Notes: generated by a model from the sequence alone, not told the origin. A stretch of 64,000 nucleotides of DNA from Mobiluncus curtisii subsp. curtisii ATCC 35241 (GCF_000146285.1 NZ_GL385912.1:252865-316864); one strand, 5' to 3'; positions 1 to 10,143 are shown, numbered from the stretch's first letter. Translations and numbers: made by a program.

Positions 1-1776
1 AGCTTCGTTATAAGCAATCTGTTTATGGCGGCGCCGCTCAGTTTCATCAATTGCCTCCCGCATCGCGTCGGAAACCGCGTCGGCGTACATATGGACTTCA
101 CCGTGCACATTACGGGCCGCTCGCCCAATCGTTTGAATCAGGGACTTCGTGGAACGCAAGAAACCTTGCTTGTCGGCATCCAAAATCGAAACCAGCGAAA
201 CCTCGGGCAAATCCAACCCCTCACGCAACAGGTTAATGCCTACCAAGACATCGAACTCGCCTTGACGCAAGGAACGCAGCAGCTCCACCCGGCGCAACGT
301 ATCCACATCCGAGTGCAGGTATTCCACCCGGATGCCGCGCTGAGCCAGGTATGTGGTCAAGTCCTCCGCCATGCGTTTGGTCAGTGTAGTCACCAAGACC
401 CGCTCATCAGCTTCGGTACGCAGGCGAATCTGTTCCATCAGGTCATCAATCTGACCCTCCACCGGTTTCACCACAATCTTCGGGTCAACCAGACCGGTAG
501 GACGAATGATTTGCTCCACTACCCCGTCGCTGAGCCCCAGTTCATAGTCACCCGGTGTGGCAGACAAATATACCGTTTGCCCGATGCGGTCTTGGAATTC
601 TTCCCATTTCAAGGGACGGTTATCCATCGCTGAGGGCAGGCGAAATCCGAAATCCACCAGCGTGCGTTTGCGTGACATGTCACCTTCAAACATGCCGCCA
701 ATCTGGGGCACCGTCACGTGAGACTCGTCAATAACCAGCAGGAAATCCTCCGGGAAGTAATCCAGCAGGGTGTGGGGTGGCTCGCCCGGTTGCCGACCAT
801 CAATGTGCAGAGAATAATTCTCAATGCCCGCACACATCCCAATTTGGCGCAGCATCTCTAAGTCATAGGTGGTACGCATCCTGAGGCGCTGTTCTTCCAA
901 CAGTTTGCCTTGGTCGTGGAACCATTTGCAGCGTTCTTCCAGTTCACTCTCGATTCCGGCGAGGGCGCGTTCCATGCGCTCAGGACCGGCGACATAGTGA
1001 GAGGCTGGGAACACGTAGATTTCGTTCACTTCGTGCAAGGTCGCCCCGGTCACCGGGTGCAGCAAAGCCAGAGCGTCAATCTCATCGCCGAACATTTCCA
1101 CGCGCACCCCAAGCTCTTCATACATGGGAATAATGTCAATCGTGTCTCCGCGCACCCGAAAATTGCCACGCGTAAATTCCACATCATTGCGGTTGTACTG
1201 CATCTGCACAAATCGCTTGATCAGGTCTTGACGTTCAATCTGCATTCCTCGGGTCAGGTGAATGCCACGCGAAACGTACTCTTCCGGGGTACCCAAACCG
1301 TAAATGCAAGACACCGAGGAAACTACTACCACGTCCCGGCGCGTCAGCAGTGAGTTTGTCGCCGAGTGCCGCAAGCGTTCGACTTCATCGTTGATTGCGG
1401 AATCTTTTTCGATATAGGTATCGGTCTGCGGTACGTACGCTTCGGGTTGATAGTAGTCGTAGTAAGACACGAAGTATTCCACGGCGTTATGGGGTAATAG
1501 TTCCCGAAATTCGGCCGTCAACTGGGCTGCCAGAGTTTTGTTAGGTTCCAGCACAAGGGTGGGGCGTTGCAGTTTTTCGATGAGCCAAGCGGTGGTGGCG
1601 GTCTTGCCGGTGCCTGTCGCACCCAAGAGAACAACGTCCTTTTCACCGGAGTTAATCCGTTCGGCTAACTCTGCTATGGCTTCTGGCTGGTCCCCAGAGG
1701 GGGTGTATTCGCTGACGACTTCCAACGGAATCGGATTTTCTACCAAATCACGAGGTAACGCCTTTTTTTCAGTCAT
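1..1776 (-). CDS. uvrB: UvrABC system protein B (partial, C-terminus outside window)
   Basis: Helicase-like damage-verification subunit of nucleotide excision repair; UvrA loads it on damaged DNA and UvrC then incises. My translation of the minus strand is open from the ATG at 1776 to the window edge (592 residues). It carries Walker A GATGTGKT at residues 52-59, the DNA-clamping beta-hairpin with [10 protein letters not shown] around 105-114, and the late motifs [14 protein letters not shown] and QTIGRAARN. The family is about 670-700 residues, so only the UvrC-binding tail should be missing. The start is supported by a TAAACT box 6 bases upstream (leaderless). coaE ends 58 bases upstream on the same strand. 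Confidence 0.97.
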   Translation of the reverse strand, partial: MTEKKALPRDLVENPIPLEVVSEYTPSGDQPEAIAELAERINSGEKDVVLLGATGTGKTATTAWLIEKLQRPTLVLEPNKTLAAQLTAEFRELLPHNAVEYFVSYYDYYQPEAYVPQTDTYIEKDSAINDEVERLRHSATNSLLTRRDVVVVSSVSCIYGLGTPEEYVSRGIHLTRGMQIERQDLIKRFVQMQYNRNDVEFTRGNFRVRGDTIDIIPMYEELGVRVEMFGDEIDALALLHPVTGATLHEVNEIYVFPASHYVAGPERMERALAGIESELEERCKWFHDQGKLLEEQRLRMRTTYDLEMLRQIGMCAGIENYSLHIDGRQPGEPPHTLLDYFPEDFLLVIDESHVTVPQIGGMFEGDMSRKRTLVDFGFRLPSAMDNRPLKWEEFQDRIGQTVYLSATPGDYELGLSDGVVEQIIRPTGLVDPKIVVKPVEGQIDDLMEQIRLRTEADERVLVTTLTKRMAEDLTTYLAQRGIRVEYLHSDVDTLRRVELLRSLRQGEFDVLVGINLLREGLDLPEVSLVSILDADKQGFLRSTKSLIQTIGRAARNVHGEVHMYADAVSDAMREAIDETERRRHKQIAYNEA

Positions 1777-1782
1777 AGTCCC

Positions 1783-1788
1783 AGTTTA
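1783..1788 (-). promoter_or_regulatory. -10 box of uvrB, leaderless start
   Basis: TAAACT followed by exactly 6 bases and the ATG of uvrB. No Shine-Dalgarno sequence precedes the ATG. The TANNNT-6/7-start layout is the usual actinobacterial leaderless promoter; transcription would begin at or next to the A of ATG. Confidence 0.6.
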
Positions 1789-1834
1789 GGCAAATCCGGG
1801 TCACGGTGCTTTGCAAAGGGGAATCTCCGACCGG

Positions 1835-2467
1835 TTAAACCCGCGAGAGAAGATTCCAAAGCGCCGTAGCGTCCGCGTTGAGGTCCTCAGGCGTACCGCA
1901 GTTGTCCACCCAAAACGTTGCAATGGCTTCACGCTGTACGCGACTGGCTTGTGCATTAATCCTGGCACGAGCTTGCGCCTCGGTCAGTTGACGACCCCCA
2001 ATTAGACGTGACAGACGCACTTCCAGGGGGGCATCCACCATGACGCAACAGTCAAAACGGGTGTGATTGCCGGTTTCGGTGAGCAGGGGAATCTCCGCTA
2101 GCAGCACGTCCCCTGGTTCCAGGGATGCTAAAACTAGGTCCATTTCCTGCCATACCAAGGGGTGCAAGATGCTTTCCAAGCGAGCCTTCGCGGCGGGGTC
2201 AGAGAAAATGAGTTGTGCCAAGGCAGCACGGTTCAGTTGTCCTCCGGGCTCCCATACCGATGCCCCAAAAGCTTCCCTAATCTGAGTTAATGCCCGCCCT
2301 GGGGAACCGGTGATAGTGCGCAACACTTCATCCGCATCAAATCGAACCCCGCCCAGGGCGGCTAAACAGTTGGTGAACGCCGTTTTTCCGGAACCAATAC
2401 CACCGCTGATACCGACTTTAAGGGCGCGGTCATCCGGGGCGGAAAACTTACGCAGTTGTTTAAGCAT
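1835..2467 (-). CDS. coaE: Dephospho-CoA kinase
   Basis: Phosphorylates the 3'-hydroxyl of dephospho-CoA with ATP, the last step of coenzyme A synthesis, in the cytoplasm. The 210-residue product has the P-loop GGIGSGKT at residues 22-29, the FDADEVLR segment that follows it in CoaE proteins, and a LIDxxRSRL-like segment (CVMVDAPLEVRLSRL) typical of the lid region. Length fits the family core of about 200 residues. Its ATG overlaps the 3' end of the upstream glycerate kinase gene by 8 bases, so the two are translationally coupled. Identity is clear; the exact start is less so because the first 15 residues are not conserved in the family. Confidence 0.95.
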   Translation of the reverse strand: MLKQLRKFSAPDDRALKVGISGGIGSGKTAFTNCLAALGGVRFDADEVLRTITGSPGRALTQIREAFGASVWEPGGQLNRAALAQLIFSDPAAKARLESILHPLVWQEMDLVLASLEPGDVLLAEIPLLTETGNHTRFDCCVMVDAPLEVRLSRLIGGRQLTEAQARARINAQASRVQREAIATFWVDNCGTPEDLNADATALWNLLSRV

Positions 2468-3635
2468 CCAATGCTTTCAGTAAGATGTCACTAATGGCAG
2501 GATTTGCTCCCACGGTCATCAACTGCAGAGTCAAGGTCACCGTGTCTTCCAACATGACAGATGCTTTTTCGATAGCAACTTTTTCGCCGGTCATTGCCTG
2601 GTGCATGATGGGAATGATTGCGGTGAAGCCGTCCTGCAGCAAAATTTCGTGTCCCAACCCCAATCGCGCGGTAAACGCCAGGACAGGAATACTGCGCTGT
2701 CGAGCCAGCTGTGCCACGCCCCAAGGTGTCTTGCCACGTTGGGTTTGTCGGTCTAGCTGCCCTTCCCCGGTCAACACCAAGTCAGCACCTTCCATAGCCT
2801 CGTTGAGGTTCGTGGCTTCGGCTACGACTTCGAAACCGTGGCGATTTTCCGCACCTAAGGCGAGGAAAGCAGCTCCCATGCCTCCGGCGGCACCGGATCC
2901 TTCCACGTCAACTACCTTGGTACCGGTGGTTTCTTCCAACAACCGACCCCAGTTCTTAAGGCAGCGATCGAGTTTGCCTAACTGCAGTGGCTTAGCACCC
3001 TTTTGCGGACCAAATGAGGCGGATGCGCCACTGGAACCAGTGAGGGGGTTACGCACATCGTTAGCTGCCACAATCTTTACTTTGCTCAAGCGCGGATCCA
3101 GCCCGGACAAATCCAACCGGGCGGCGTTAGCCAAAACATGTACTTTCGGTTCGAGCTCGTGGCCAGCCTCGTCAAACAATTTTGCTCCGAGATTGTGCAT
3201 CATGCCCCAGCCACCATCGTTGGTCGCGGAGCCGCCTAAACCGACCACAATAGTTTCGGGATCCAAATCCAAGGCGGCTTTCAGGAGCATCCCGACGCCT
3301 TCGGTGTTGGACTCCATAACGTTGCGTTCCAACATGGAAATGTACATAATTCCGCAAGCTTCAGCGGTATCCAAGACTACCATTCGTCGCGCCGGAATCC
3401 AGGTAAACTCGCCTTGGCGGGCGCGCCCCAGAGCATCTACGGTCGGGGCTGTTTTCACTTCTCCACCGTAAGCGTTGAGCATGACCGCAGCGGTCCCTTC
3501 TCCGCCATCCGCCACCGGTACCGAAACCGTTTCCGCATCCGGGAAAATGGCTTCAATCCCGCGTTTCATCGCAGCTACTGCATCCGCGGCGGACAACGAA
3601 CCTTTAAACGAATCCGGGGCAATGACAATTTTCAC
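2460..3635 (-). CDS. glxK: Glycerate kinase (GlxK/GarK family)
   Basis: Phosphorylates D-glycerate with ATP, feeding glyoxylate or serine breakdown products into glycolysis. The 391-residue product begins KIVIAPDSFKGSLSA, the family's N-terminal signature, and has VPVADGGEGTAAVM and the glycine-rich GLGGSATNDGGWGMM segment; a second glycine-rich motif (SGAAGGMGAA) lies near residue 250. Start is a GTG preceded by GAGAGG about 10 bases away. It overlaps coaE by 8 bases and follows the rpsA terminator, so it probably has its own promoter in the 3636-3773 gap. Whether the product is 2- or 3-phosphoglycerate cannot be told from the sequence. Confidence 0.93.
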   Translation of the reverse strand: MKIVIAPDSFKGSLSAADAVAAMKRGIEAIFPDAETVSVPVADGGEGTAAVMLNAYGGEVKTAPTVDALGRARQGEFTWIPARRMVVLDTAEACGIMYISMLERNVMESNTEGVGMLLKAALDLDPETIVVGLGGSATNDGGWGMMHNLGAKLFDEAGHELEPKVHVLANAARLDLSGLDPRLSKVKIVAANDVRNPLTGSSGASASFGPQKGAKPLQLGKLDRCLKNWGRLLEETTGTKVVDVEGSGAAGGMGAAFLALGAENRHGFEVVAEATNLNEAMEGADLVLTGEGQLDRQTQRGKTPWGVAQLARQRSIPVLAFTARLGLGHEILLQDGFTAIIPIMHQAMTGEKVAIEKASVMLEDTVTLTLQLMTVGANPAISDILLKALDA

Positions 3636-3773
3636 GGCAGATACCTCTCTGTGCTGTTCTCAAGTTGTGGCGACGCGGAAAGTTTCATCCGGTCGATAAA
3701 ACCGCAATCTTTCCCAGCTTAAGCCACCGGGCGGGGAAATGTGGTGAAATGCCGGAACAAAATCGGACATAAA

Positions 3774-3807
3774 AGTGGTGCGGAAACCAATAGGTCTCCG
3801 CACCACT
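3774..3807 (-). terminator. Intrinsic terminator of rpsA
   Basis: Perfect 11-bp stem (3774-3784 with 3797-3807) and a 12-base loop, followed on the minus strand by TTTTA. It lies about 50 bases after the rpsA stop codon. Confidence 0.85.
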
Positions 3808-3854
3808 GATGAAATTGTATTGGCGTTGCAGCCGAACTGAACTGGTCAGAAAGT

Positions 3855-5324
3855 TTACTCTCCTGCCAACTTGTCGCGCAGCGCCGCCAAGGCTTCGTCG
3901 TCCGCCAAGGTACCGGAGGTATCGGCTTCTTCCTCAGTGGCGGAGCTGTAGGAAGTTTGTTCCGCTACGCCCTGTGCGATAGCAGCTTCTTTATCGGCTT
4001 CCTGAGCGACCTTAACCTGTTCTTTGTGAGCTTCGAAACGGGCTTGCGCAGCCGCGTAGGAGGTCTCCCAAGCAGCGCGCTGCTCTTCGTAGCCCTCCAT
4101 CCACTCATTAGTTTCCGGATCGAAACCTTCGGGGTACTTGTAGTTACCCTCCGCGTCGTATTCAGCGGACATGCCGTAAAGCGACGGATCAAAGTCATCA
4201 GATGCCAAATCAACGCCCTCGTTGGCCTGCTTCAAGGACAGCGAGATACGGCGACGTTCGAGGTCAATGTCGATTACCTTAACAAAGATTTCGTCACCAA
4301 TCTTGGCGACCTGCTCGGGAACTTCGACATGACGGGTGGCCAACTCGGACACGTGAACCAGACCCTCGATACCATCCTCGACTCGGACAAACACACCGAA
4401 AGGCACCAACTTGGTGACCTTACCAGGCACAATCTGACCAATCTTGTGGGTACGAGCAAAGGTCTGCCACGGATCTTCCTGGGTAGCCTTCAAGGACAGG
4501 GACACGCGTTCGCGATCGAAGTCAACGTCGAGAACCTCCACGGTGACTTCCTGACCGACCTGAACCACCTCGGAGGGGTGATCGATATGCTTCCAGGACA
4601 GCTCGGAAACATGCACCAGACCGTCCACGCCGCCCAAATCGACGAACGCGCCGAAGTTGACGATAGAGGACACCACGCCCTTGCGAACCTGACCCTTTTG
4701 CAAGGTCGACAGGAACGTAGTGCGCACCTCGGACTGGGTCTGTTCCAAGAAAGCGCGACGGGACAAGACCACGTTGTTACGGTTCTTGTCCAACTCGATA
4801 ATCTTGGTTTCCAGCTGGCGACCAATGTAAGGCTGCAGGTCACGCACGCGACGCATCTCTACCAGGGAGGCCGGCAGGAACCCGCGCAGCCCGATGTCAA
4901 TAATCAAACCACCCTTGACAACCTCAATGACGGTGCCGGTGACGACTCCGTCTTCCTGCTTCACCTTTTCGATGTCGCCCCAGGCGCGTTCGTACTGAGC
5001 GCGTTTCTTGGACAGCAACAGGCGGCCTTCTTTGTCTTCCTTTTGGAGGACCAGAGCTTCGATTTCGTCACCAACTTTGACTTCCGCGTCGGGATCCACG
5101 TCATGTTTAATGGACAGTTCGCGGGAAAGAATAACGCCTTCGGTTTTGTAACCAATATCGAGCAAAACTTCGTCGCGATCAACTTTCACGACGGTACCGG
5201 AGACAAGGTCACCATCATTGAAGTACTTGATGGTCTTGTCGATTTCTTTGATGAGGTCCTCAGTCGAGCCGATGTCATTAATAGCAACCTGAGGAACAGT
5301 AGTAGGGACATTAGTAGTGGACAT
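3855..5324 (-). CDS. rpsA: 30S ribosomal protein S1
   Basis: Binds mRNA on the 30S subunit and helps translation start. The 489-residue product contains four S1 (OB-fold) repeats, at about residues 36-106, 124-192, 209-279 and 296-366, each with the GxVxxxxxxGxxVxL pattern (for example GVVSSIVNFGAFVDLGG). Four repeats is the usual actinobacterial form, against six in E. coli. The C-terminal 110 residues are acidic and low in complexity. Strong intrinsic terminator downstream; promoter candidate about 100 bases upstream. Given how often leaderless starts occur in this window, S1 is notable because leaderless mRNAs need it least. Confidence 0.97.
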   Translation of the reverse strand: MSTTNVPTTVPQVAINDIGSTEDLIKEIDKTIKYFNDGDLVSGTVVKVDRDEVLLDIGYKTEGVILSRELSIKHDVDPDAEVKVGDEIEALVLQKEDKEGRLLLSKKRAQYERAWGDIEKVKQEDGVVTGTVIEVVKGGLIIDIGLRGFLPASLVEMRRVRDLQPYIGRQLETKIIELDKNRNNVVLSRRAFLEQTQSEVRTTFLSTLQKGQVRKGVVSSIVNFGAFVDLGGVDGLVHVSELSWKHIDHPSEVVQVGQEVTVEVLDVDFDRERVSLSLKATQEDPWQTFARTHKIGQIVPGKVTKLVPFGVFVRVEDGIEGLVHVSELATRHVEVPEQVAKIGDEIFVKVIDIDLERRRISLSLKQANEGVDLASDDFDPSLYGMSAEYDAEGNYKYPEGFDPETNEWMEGYEEQRAAWETSYAAAQARFEAHKEQVKVAQEADKEAAIAQGVAEQTSYSSATEEEADTSGTLADDEALAALRDKLAGE

Positions 5325-5427
5325 TTAGTTGGTGACTCCAAGGTCAGATAGTAGGAATAATTACCGATGTTTTCTCACCTCACGATGGCAGAAAAGCTAC
5401 CCCGAAGCGATAAAACACCAAGCATCA

Positions 5428-5456
5428 ATTCTACCGGATAGAGCCGGTCTATCCAA
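5428..5456 (-). promoter_or_regulatory. Candidate sigma70-type promoter of rpsA
   Basis: On the minus strand TTGGAT (5451-5456) and TAGAAT (5428-5433) are separated by 17 bases. This gives an rpsA leader of roughly 100 bases. Both hexamers are near consensus and the spacing is ideal, but it is a pattern match only. Confidence 0.5.
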
Positions 5457-5520
5457 ATTAATCCCCAAAATTCTTCGTATCTCAAATCTCCCTGGCTGCG
5501 TACGGCAAGGTAAATATTCG

Positions 5521-5537
5521 GTTTACTCCAGGTAAAC
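5521..5537. promoter_or_regulatory. Inverted repeat, candidate operator of the symporter gene
   Basis: GTTTAC-5 bases-GTAAAC, perfect 6-bp arms, 52 bases before the symporter start and on the far side of the rpsA promoter. The place and size suit a transcription-factor site. The factor is unknown. Confidence 0.35.
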
Positions 5538-5589
5538 ACGCGGAACGTCCAGATTAAAGCGACTGGCAAAAATATGGTTTAATGCAGGA

Positions 5590-6852
5590 ATGCAGTCTAT
5601 TTTGAACTTGTTTAAAAAAGGTGGCATCTTGCTTTGGGTTGTCATCGCTATAGTTCTGGGCATCATCTTTGGGCTTTTTGTCCCCACGCCCTTCGTAGTG
5701 GTTTTCGCCACGTTCAACTCACTTTTCGGTCAGTTCCTGAATTTCTGTATCCCGCTGATTATCATCGGGCTGGTCACCCCCGCTATTGCCGACCTGGGGT
5801 CCGGTTCGGCGAAGTGGCTGGGACTGACCGCCGTGGTCGCCTACATCTCGACGATGTATTCCGGGTTTCTGACATATGGCGTCTCTGAGAGCATCTTGCC
5901 TAATTTCTTGCGCAAGGGTTCGCTAGCCTCCGTTACGGATCCTTCGGCTTCCAGCATCGCCCCGGCGGTAACTTTAGAGATACCCGCCCCGATTTCCGTG
6001 CTGGGTGCGCTCATTTTGTCCTTCATTATGGGTATCGGTCTGTCCATGGTGTCCCGCGGTACATTGCGTCGTGCTTTTGTAGAATTCCGCGCCATCATCA
6101 TCAAGTTGATTGAGAAAGTCATCATTCCCCTGCTGCCGATTCACATCTTCGGAATCTTCCTTAACATGACCAAGACCGGCGAAGTTTACAACGTTATCGC
6201 CGTGCTGGCAGTGGTGGTCATCCTCGTACTGGTGCTAGAGGTCGTTATCTTGGTCAGCTTGTACTTAGTCGGCGGTTTGGCTTTCGGAGTCAATCCTTTC
6301 AAAGCGCTGTTGACGATGCTGCCCGCTTACGCAACTGCTTTGGGTACGTCTTCCTCTGCCGCTTCGATTCCGGTGACGCTGCGCCAAGTTAAAAAGATTG
6401 GTGTTCCCGATCCGGTTGCCTCGTTCACTGTGCCGTTGTGCGCCACGATTCACTTGGCGGGGTCGACTTCGAAAATTACCGCTTTTGCGTTGGCTATCAT
6501 CATGACTTCCGATATCAAGGTTACCGCCGCCCAATTCGTCGGGTTCATCTTTATGCTGGGCGTGACGATGGTGGCAGCTCCGGGCGTTCCCGGTGGCGCG
6601 ATTATGGCAGCGACCGGCATTCTGTCTTCTATGTTGGGATTCAACGATGCACAAGTCGCGTTGATGATTGCGTCTTACATCGCCCTCGATCCCTTCGGGA
6701 CCGCCACGAACGTGACCGGTGATGGAGCCATCTCTATGCTGATGGCGCGTTTCTCAAGCGGCAAGATTGATGACAATGACAAAGAGATTGCCCAGAGCTT
6801 CGCCGGCGAAAACAATTTCGACACCGATAAATATCTGGAAGGTGTCAAGTAA
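5590..6852 (+). CDS. Dicarboxylate/amino acid:cation symporter (DAACS family)
   Basis: Integral membrane carrier that moves an acidic or small polar solute with sodium or protons. The 420-residue product has about eight hydrophobic segments and the family's landmarks: a serine-rich hairpin motif (ALGTSSSAASIPVTL, about residues 255-270), the following ATIHLAGST segment, GVPGGAIMAA in the second hairpin, and NVTGDGAISMLMARF in the substrate/cation site of the last helix. In GltPh-like transporters the corresponding residue after NxxxD helps select aspartate, but here substrate cannot be fixed. ATG has AGGA 4 bases before it. It is divergent from rpsA and ends at a stem-loop shared with polA. 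Confidence 0.9.
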   Translation: MQSILNLFKKGGILLWVVIAIVLGIIFGLFVPTPFVVVFATFNSLFGQFLNFCIPLIIIGLVTPAIADLGSGSAKWLGLTAVVAYISTMYSGFLTYGVSESILPNFLRKGSLASVTDPSASSIAPAVTLEIPAPISVLGALILSFIMGIGLSMVSRGTLRRAFVEFRAIIIKLIEKVIIPLLPIHIFGIFLNMTKTGEVYNVIAVLAVVVILVLVLEVVILVSLYLVGGLAFGVNPFKALLTMLPAYATALGTSSSAASIPVTLRQVKKIGVPDPVASFTVPLCATIHLAGSTSKITAFALAIIMTSDIKVTAAQFVGFIFMLGVTMVAAPGVPGGAIMAATGILSSMLGFNDAQVALMIASYIALDPFGTATNVTGDGAISMLMARFSSGKIDDNDKEIAQSFAGENNFDTDKYLEGVK

Positions 6853-6869
6853 CCACTATCCTGAAACCT

Positions 6870-6911
6870 AACAGACCGGTGCCGGGTCGAATGCCTCGGT
6901 GCCGGTCTGTT
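6870..6911. terminator. Stem-loop between convergent symporter gene and polA
   Basis: Fifteen-bp stem with two G-U pairs (6870-6884 with 6897-6911), 18 bases after the symporter stop and just past the polA stop. T-tracts on both sides are weak, so it may stall or terminate in both directions but not strongly. Confidence 0.6.
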
Positions 6912-6915
6912 GCAT

Positions 6916-9713
6916 TTAATGTGCCGCAGCCCTCCAGTTAGGTCCAATACCGACCGACACTTCCAACGGAACTCGCAATTTCGCAACCCCGGTCATTGCC
7001 TGGCGGACCAAGGTTTCCAACCGCTCCGTTTCTCCCGGAGCTACCTCTAAGACGAGCTCATCATGGACTTGCAGCAACACCCGAGACTGCAACTGTTCCT
7101 GACGCAAATCAGCATCGACCTGAAGCATGGCTGCTTTCATGAGGTCGGCAGCACTACCCTGAATAGGCGCGTTTAGCGCCGCGCGCCGAGCATTATCAGC
7201 CACGTTACGATTAGTGGAACGCAGCTCAGGTAGGTAACGGCGCCTGCCCCGCATGGTTTCGGTGTATCCAACCCTGGTCGCGGTGGCGACAATCTGATTC
7301 AGGTACTCCCGAACTTTCCCGAAACGTTCAAAATAGGTGTCCATCAGCTGTTTGGCATCTCGTTGAGAGATGTTGAGTTGCGCAGCCAGTCCATAAGCAC
7401 TCAGCCCGTACGCCAAACCATATGACGTTGCCTTAACATGGGAACGCTGGGTCGGAGTAACTTCGTCAGGCTGGACTCCATATACCAAAGCAGCCACCGA
7501 ACGGTGCAGATCCTCGCCGGACGCAAACGCTGCCAGCAGTCCTTCATCACCGGAGAGGTGCGCCATAATTCGCATCTCAATCTGAGAATAATCAGCTGTC
7601 ATTAATGCGGCGTATGGTTTCTGAGGCACAAAGGCTTCGCGAATTTTTTGTCCATCCACCGTGCGGGCTGGAATATTCTGCAAATTTGGGTCAATGGAAG
7701 ACAACCGTCCGGTCGCCGCTACAGTTTGCCCAAAAGTGGTATGAATCCTGCCGTCGTCTGCCACCCGTTCGCGCAGATTGCGAACAATTTGTAAAAGTTT
7801 TATCCGGTCGCGATGGTATAAAAGTGCTTCGAGGAAAGGGTGTGGGTTGTAGCGAGCAAGCTCTTCCAAAGCCTTCGCATCAGTAGTATATCCGGTTTTG
7901 GTTTTTTAGTTTTAGGCAGTTCCAGTTGGGTAAAAAGGACTTCTTGCAGCTGCTTCGGGGACGACAAATTGACTTCTCGACCAATAGAGTCGAAGGCGGA
8001 TTGTTGCGCCATCGCGACTTCGGATTGTAGACTCTGGGCATATTCATCAAGATAAATTGTATCTATACCGATACCGGTATATTCCATCTTCTCTAAAATA
8101 TATGACAGCGGATTCTCAAGTTCCAGTAACCCGTCTACCTGGCGGAAGTGTGCCAATTGCTCGAGCGTGGGTTGCATCTGCAGCAGCGCGTATGCGTAGA
8201 TGGCTTGGTTAATGAGTGTTTGAGGCCAAGGCTGAGCTGAGGAGTTCCCGTCCAATTCCACGCCCAAGTCCAACGTCATCTGTTCGCTTATCTTGCTGAT
8301 ATCTGAGGGCTTTTCATCGATTTCCCATCCCAGCAAACGTTTCGTAACACCAGCAAACTTGGTTCGATTCCCATCAGGATTGACCAGGTAATCGAGCATT
8401 TTTATGTCCGTGACCGCACCGTGCAGCTCCCAACCGTGGGCATGCAGCGCATGACGCAGCGATTTTGCGTCATATACGGTCTTTTTGCGGTCACCTGCCA
8501 AAGCATCGCACAACAAATGCTCCGTCTGAGGCGTTAGTTCATCAGGCACAATCAACACACATTGTCCCTGACAATCACGTTCTGCGGCGAGAAACAGCCA
8601 ATCAATTCGCGGATTTGTCACCCCGATATTACCCACAGCCCAGATTCCTAAGCTGGAACTCTGGGTATTTTGTAACCAATCGGAAAATTGAGTTGCCGTG
8701 AAGTCCGATCCTAAGCGGAAGCGCTGGGGTTCCGGTACCACCCCGTAACCATCCGCATCCTGTGGTTCCGGTTCGGTCTGGGTACGGTCAAGTTCCATCG
8801 TTGCCGAATCACCATTGATTGATGTCACACCAAAAGCCTGTCCGAGTCTCAGGATTTGGGTGCGCATCTGTTTGAATTCTAGTTCATCACAAATTTCCTG
8901 AATTGCCTGCGGATCAAAACCAGTCCAGTGCAAATCCTCCAGGCTGAGAGGAAGTTGCAGGTCGGTGCGCAATCGATTGAGCTGTCGATTTCGCAGGACG
9001 TCGTCTATGTGCTGACGCAAATTTTCCCCACGTTTCCCCTTCAGTTCGTCACGATGCTCCAACAACGAATCCAGAGAACCATATTCATTAATCCACGACG
9101 CGGCGACTTTTTCCCCGACCAAGGGTACGCCCGGCAAATTATCAGCGTGCTCGCCTACCAGAGCGGCAATCTCCGGGTACTGCTGTGGCCAGACATCATA
9201 TCGGTCCTTCACCGCTTGTGGCGTCATACGTTTTGTCTCTGAAATGCTGCGCCCGGGGTAAAGCACGGTAACATCATCAGAAATGAGCTGAAATGAGTCG
9301 CGGTCGCCCGATGAAACCAAGACCTCCATGCCACTTTTGGTCCCTTTGGTCGCCAAAGTCGCCAAGATATCATCAGCTTCTACGTTGGGCTCCGTTAGCC
9401 ATTTAATCCCCATCGCACTGAGCATTTTTTGGATGTTTTCAACTTGTCCGATGAACTCGGGAGGGGTTTCGGCACGCCCTCCCTTGTAGTCAGGGTAGAT
9501 GTCGGTGCGGAAGGAATGTCGGGAGAGGTCGAACGCTGCCCCGATATGAGTTGGCTTTTCGGCGCGTATCATCGTCAACAGCATGGAGAAAAATCCGTGC
9601 ACCGCATTAGTATAGACACCGGTAGAGGTGCGGAAATGTTCCGGGTCACGGCTAAAGAAAGCACGAAAAGCCAAGGAGTGACCGTCCAACACCAACAAAC
9701 GTTTTTTACTCAT
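6916..9713 (-). pseudogene. polA: DNA polymerase I, interrupted by a -1 frameshift
   Basis: Family A polymerase for Okazaki-fragment and repair synthesis. The gene is split: frame one runs from ATG 9713 to a stop at 7800, and the rest runs in another frame to 6916. Frame one has the 5'-3' exonuclease (residues 1-300, with FDLSRHSFRT and LVGEHADNLPGVPLVGEK), a degenerate 3'-5' exonuclease region and the start of the polymerase domain; the second frame has motifs A (TADYSQIEMRI), B (RSHVKATSYGLAYGL) and C (QVHDELVLE). Frames join at an A6 run at 7902-7907. Adding one A gives LPKTKKTKTGYTTDA, the usual actinobacterial sequence, and a 932-residue protein of normal length. So the gene is either mutated, misread by one base in the source sequence, or expressed by slippage. 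ATG 9713 has a TAACCT box 7 bases upstream. Confidence 0.93.
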
Positions 9714-9720
9714 GTCTGTA

Positions 9721-9726
9721 AGGTTA
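9721..9726 (-). promoter_or_regulatory. -10 box of polA, leaderless start
   Basis: TAACCT followed by 7 bases and the polA ATG. Only 34 bases separate the polA and thioesterase start codons, so there is no room for a conventional leader. Confidence 0.5.
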
Positions 9727-9747
9727 TCAAGAACCCCGGAGGTAAAA

Positions 9748-10143
9748 ATGGATCAGGACAATCTCGGTCCCGCTATCGAAAAAATGGGCATCACGTTTTC
9801 CGAGCTCACCGCAGAACACGCAGTCGGTATCATGCCCCTGGAAGGAAACACCCAACCTTTTGGGATACTGCACGGCGGAGCCGCCGCCCTGTTAGCAGAA
9901 TCTGTAGCTTCATTCGCCGCTCACCAGTGGGCTAAACAGTTCGGTAAGAGCGCTGTCGGAGCGCACCTAGATATTACGCATCTCAAACCGGGCACCAGTG
10001 ACCGCATCATCTGCACCGCCGATGCAGTTCACCTGGGACGACGCACCGCAGTCTATCGCTTTGACAACACCAGCGAGGACACCGGCAAGATCATCTCCAC
10101 CGGTCTCATGACCTGCTACCTGGTAGAAGAGCAGCCCCGTTAA
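9748..10143 (+). CDS. Hotdog-fold thioesterase (PaaI/YdiI type)
   Basis: Small acyl-CoA thioesterase of the hotdog family, 131 residues with this start. It shows the family's catalytic helix motif HGGAAALLAES with the preceding LEGNTQPFGILHGG turn, and the VGAHLDITHLKPG beta-strand region. ATG 9748 has GGAGG at 9738-9742, a good spacing; an earlier in-frame ATG at 9712 overlaps the polA start codon, lacks a ribosome site and adds unconserved residues, so I rejected it. It is convergent with pdtaR, and the two stop codons share a TTAA. Substrate is unknown; in other bacteria relatives act on benzoyl-, phenylacetyl- or DHNA-CoA. Confidence 0.88.
   Translation: MDQDNLGPAIEKMGITFSELTAEHAVGIMPLEGNTQPFGILHGGAAALLAESVASFAAHQWAKQFGKSAVGAHLDITHLKPGTSDRIICTADAVHLGRRTAVYRFDNTSEDTGKIISTGLMTCYLVEEQPR

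Noticed and set aside
3957..5351. A 464-codon open frame on the plus strand across rpsA
   Set aside because: It is the antisense shadow of rpsA: low-complexity product, no ribosome site, and the S1 repeats on the other strand explain the base pattern.
9712..9747. Upstream ATG for the thioesterase
   Set aside because: It overlaps the polA start codon and adds unconserved residues; the ATG at 9748 has GGAGG at the right distance.
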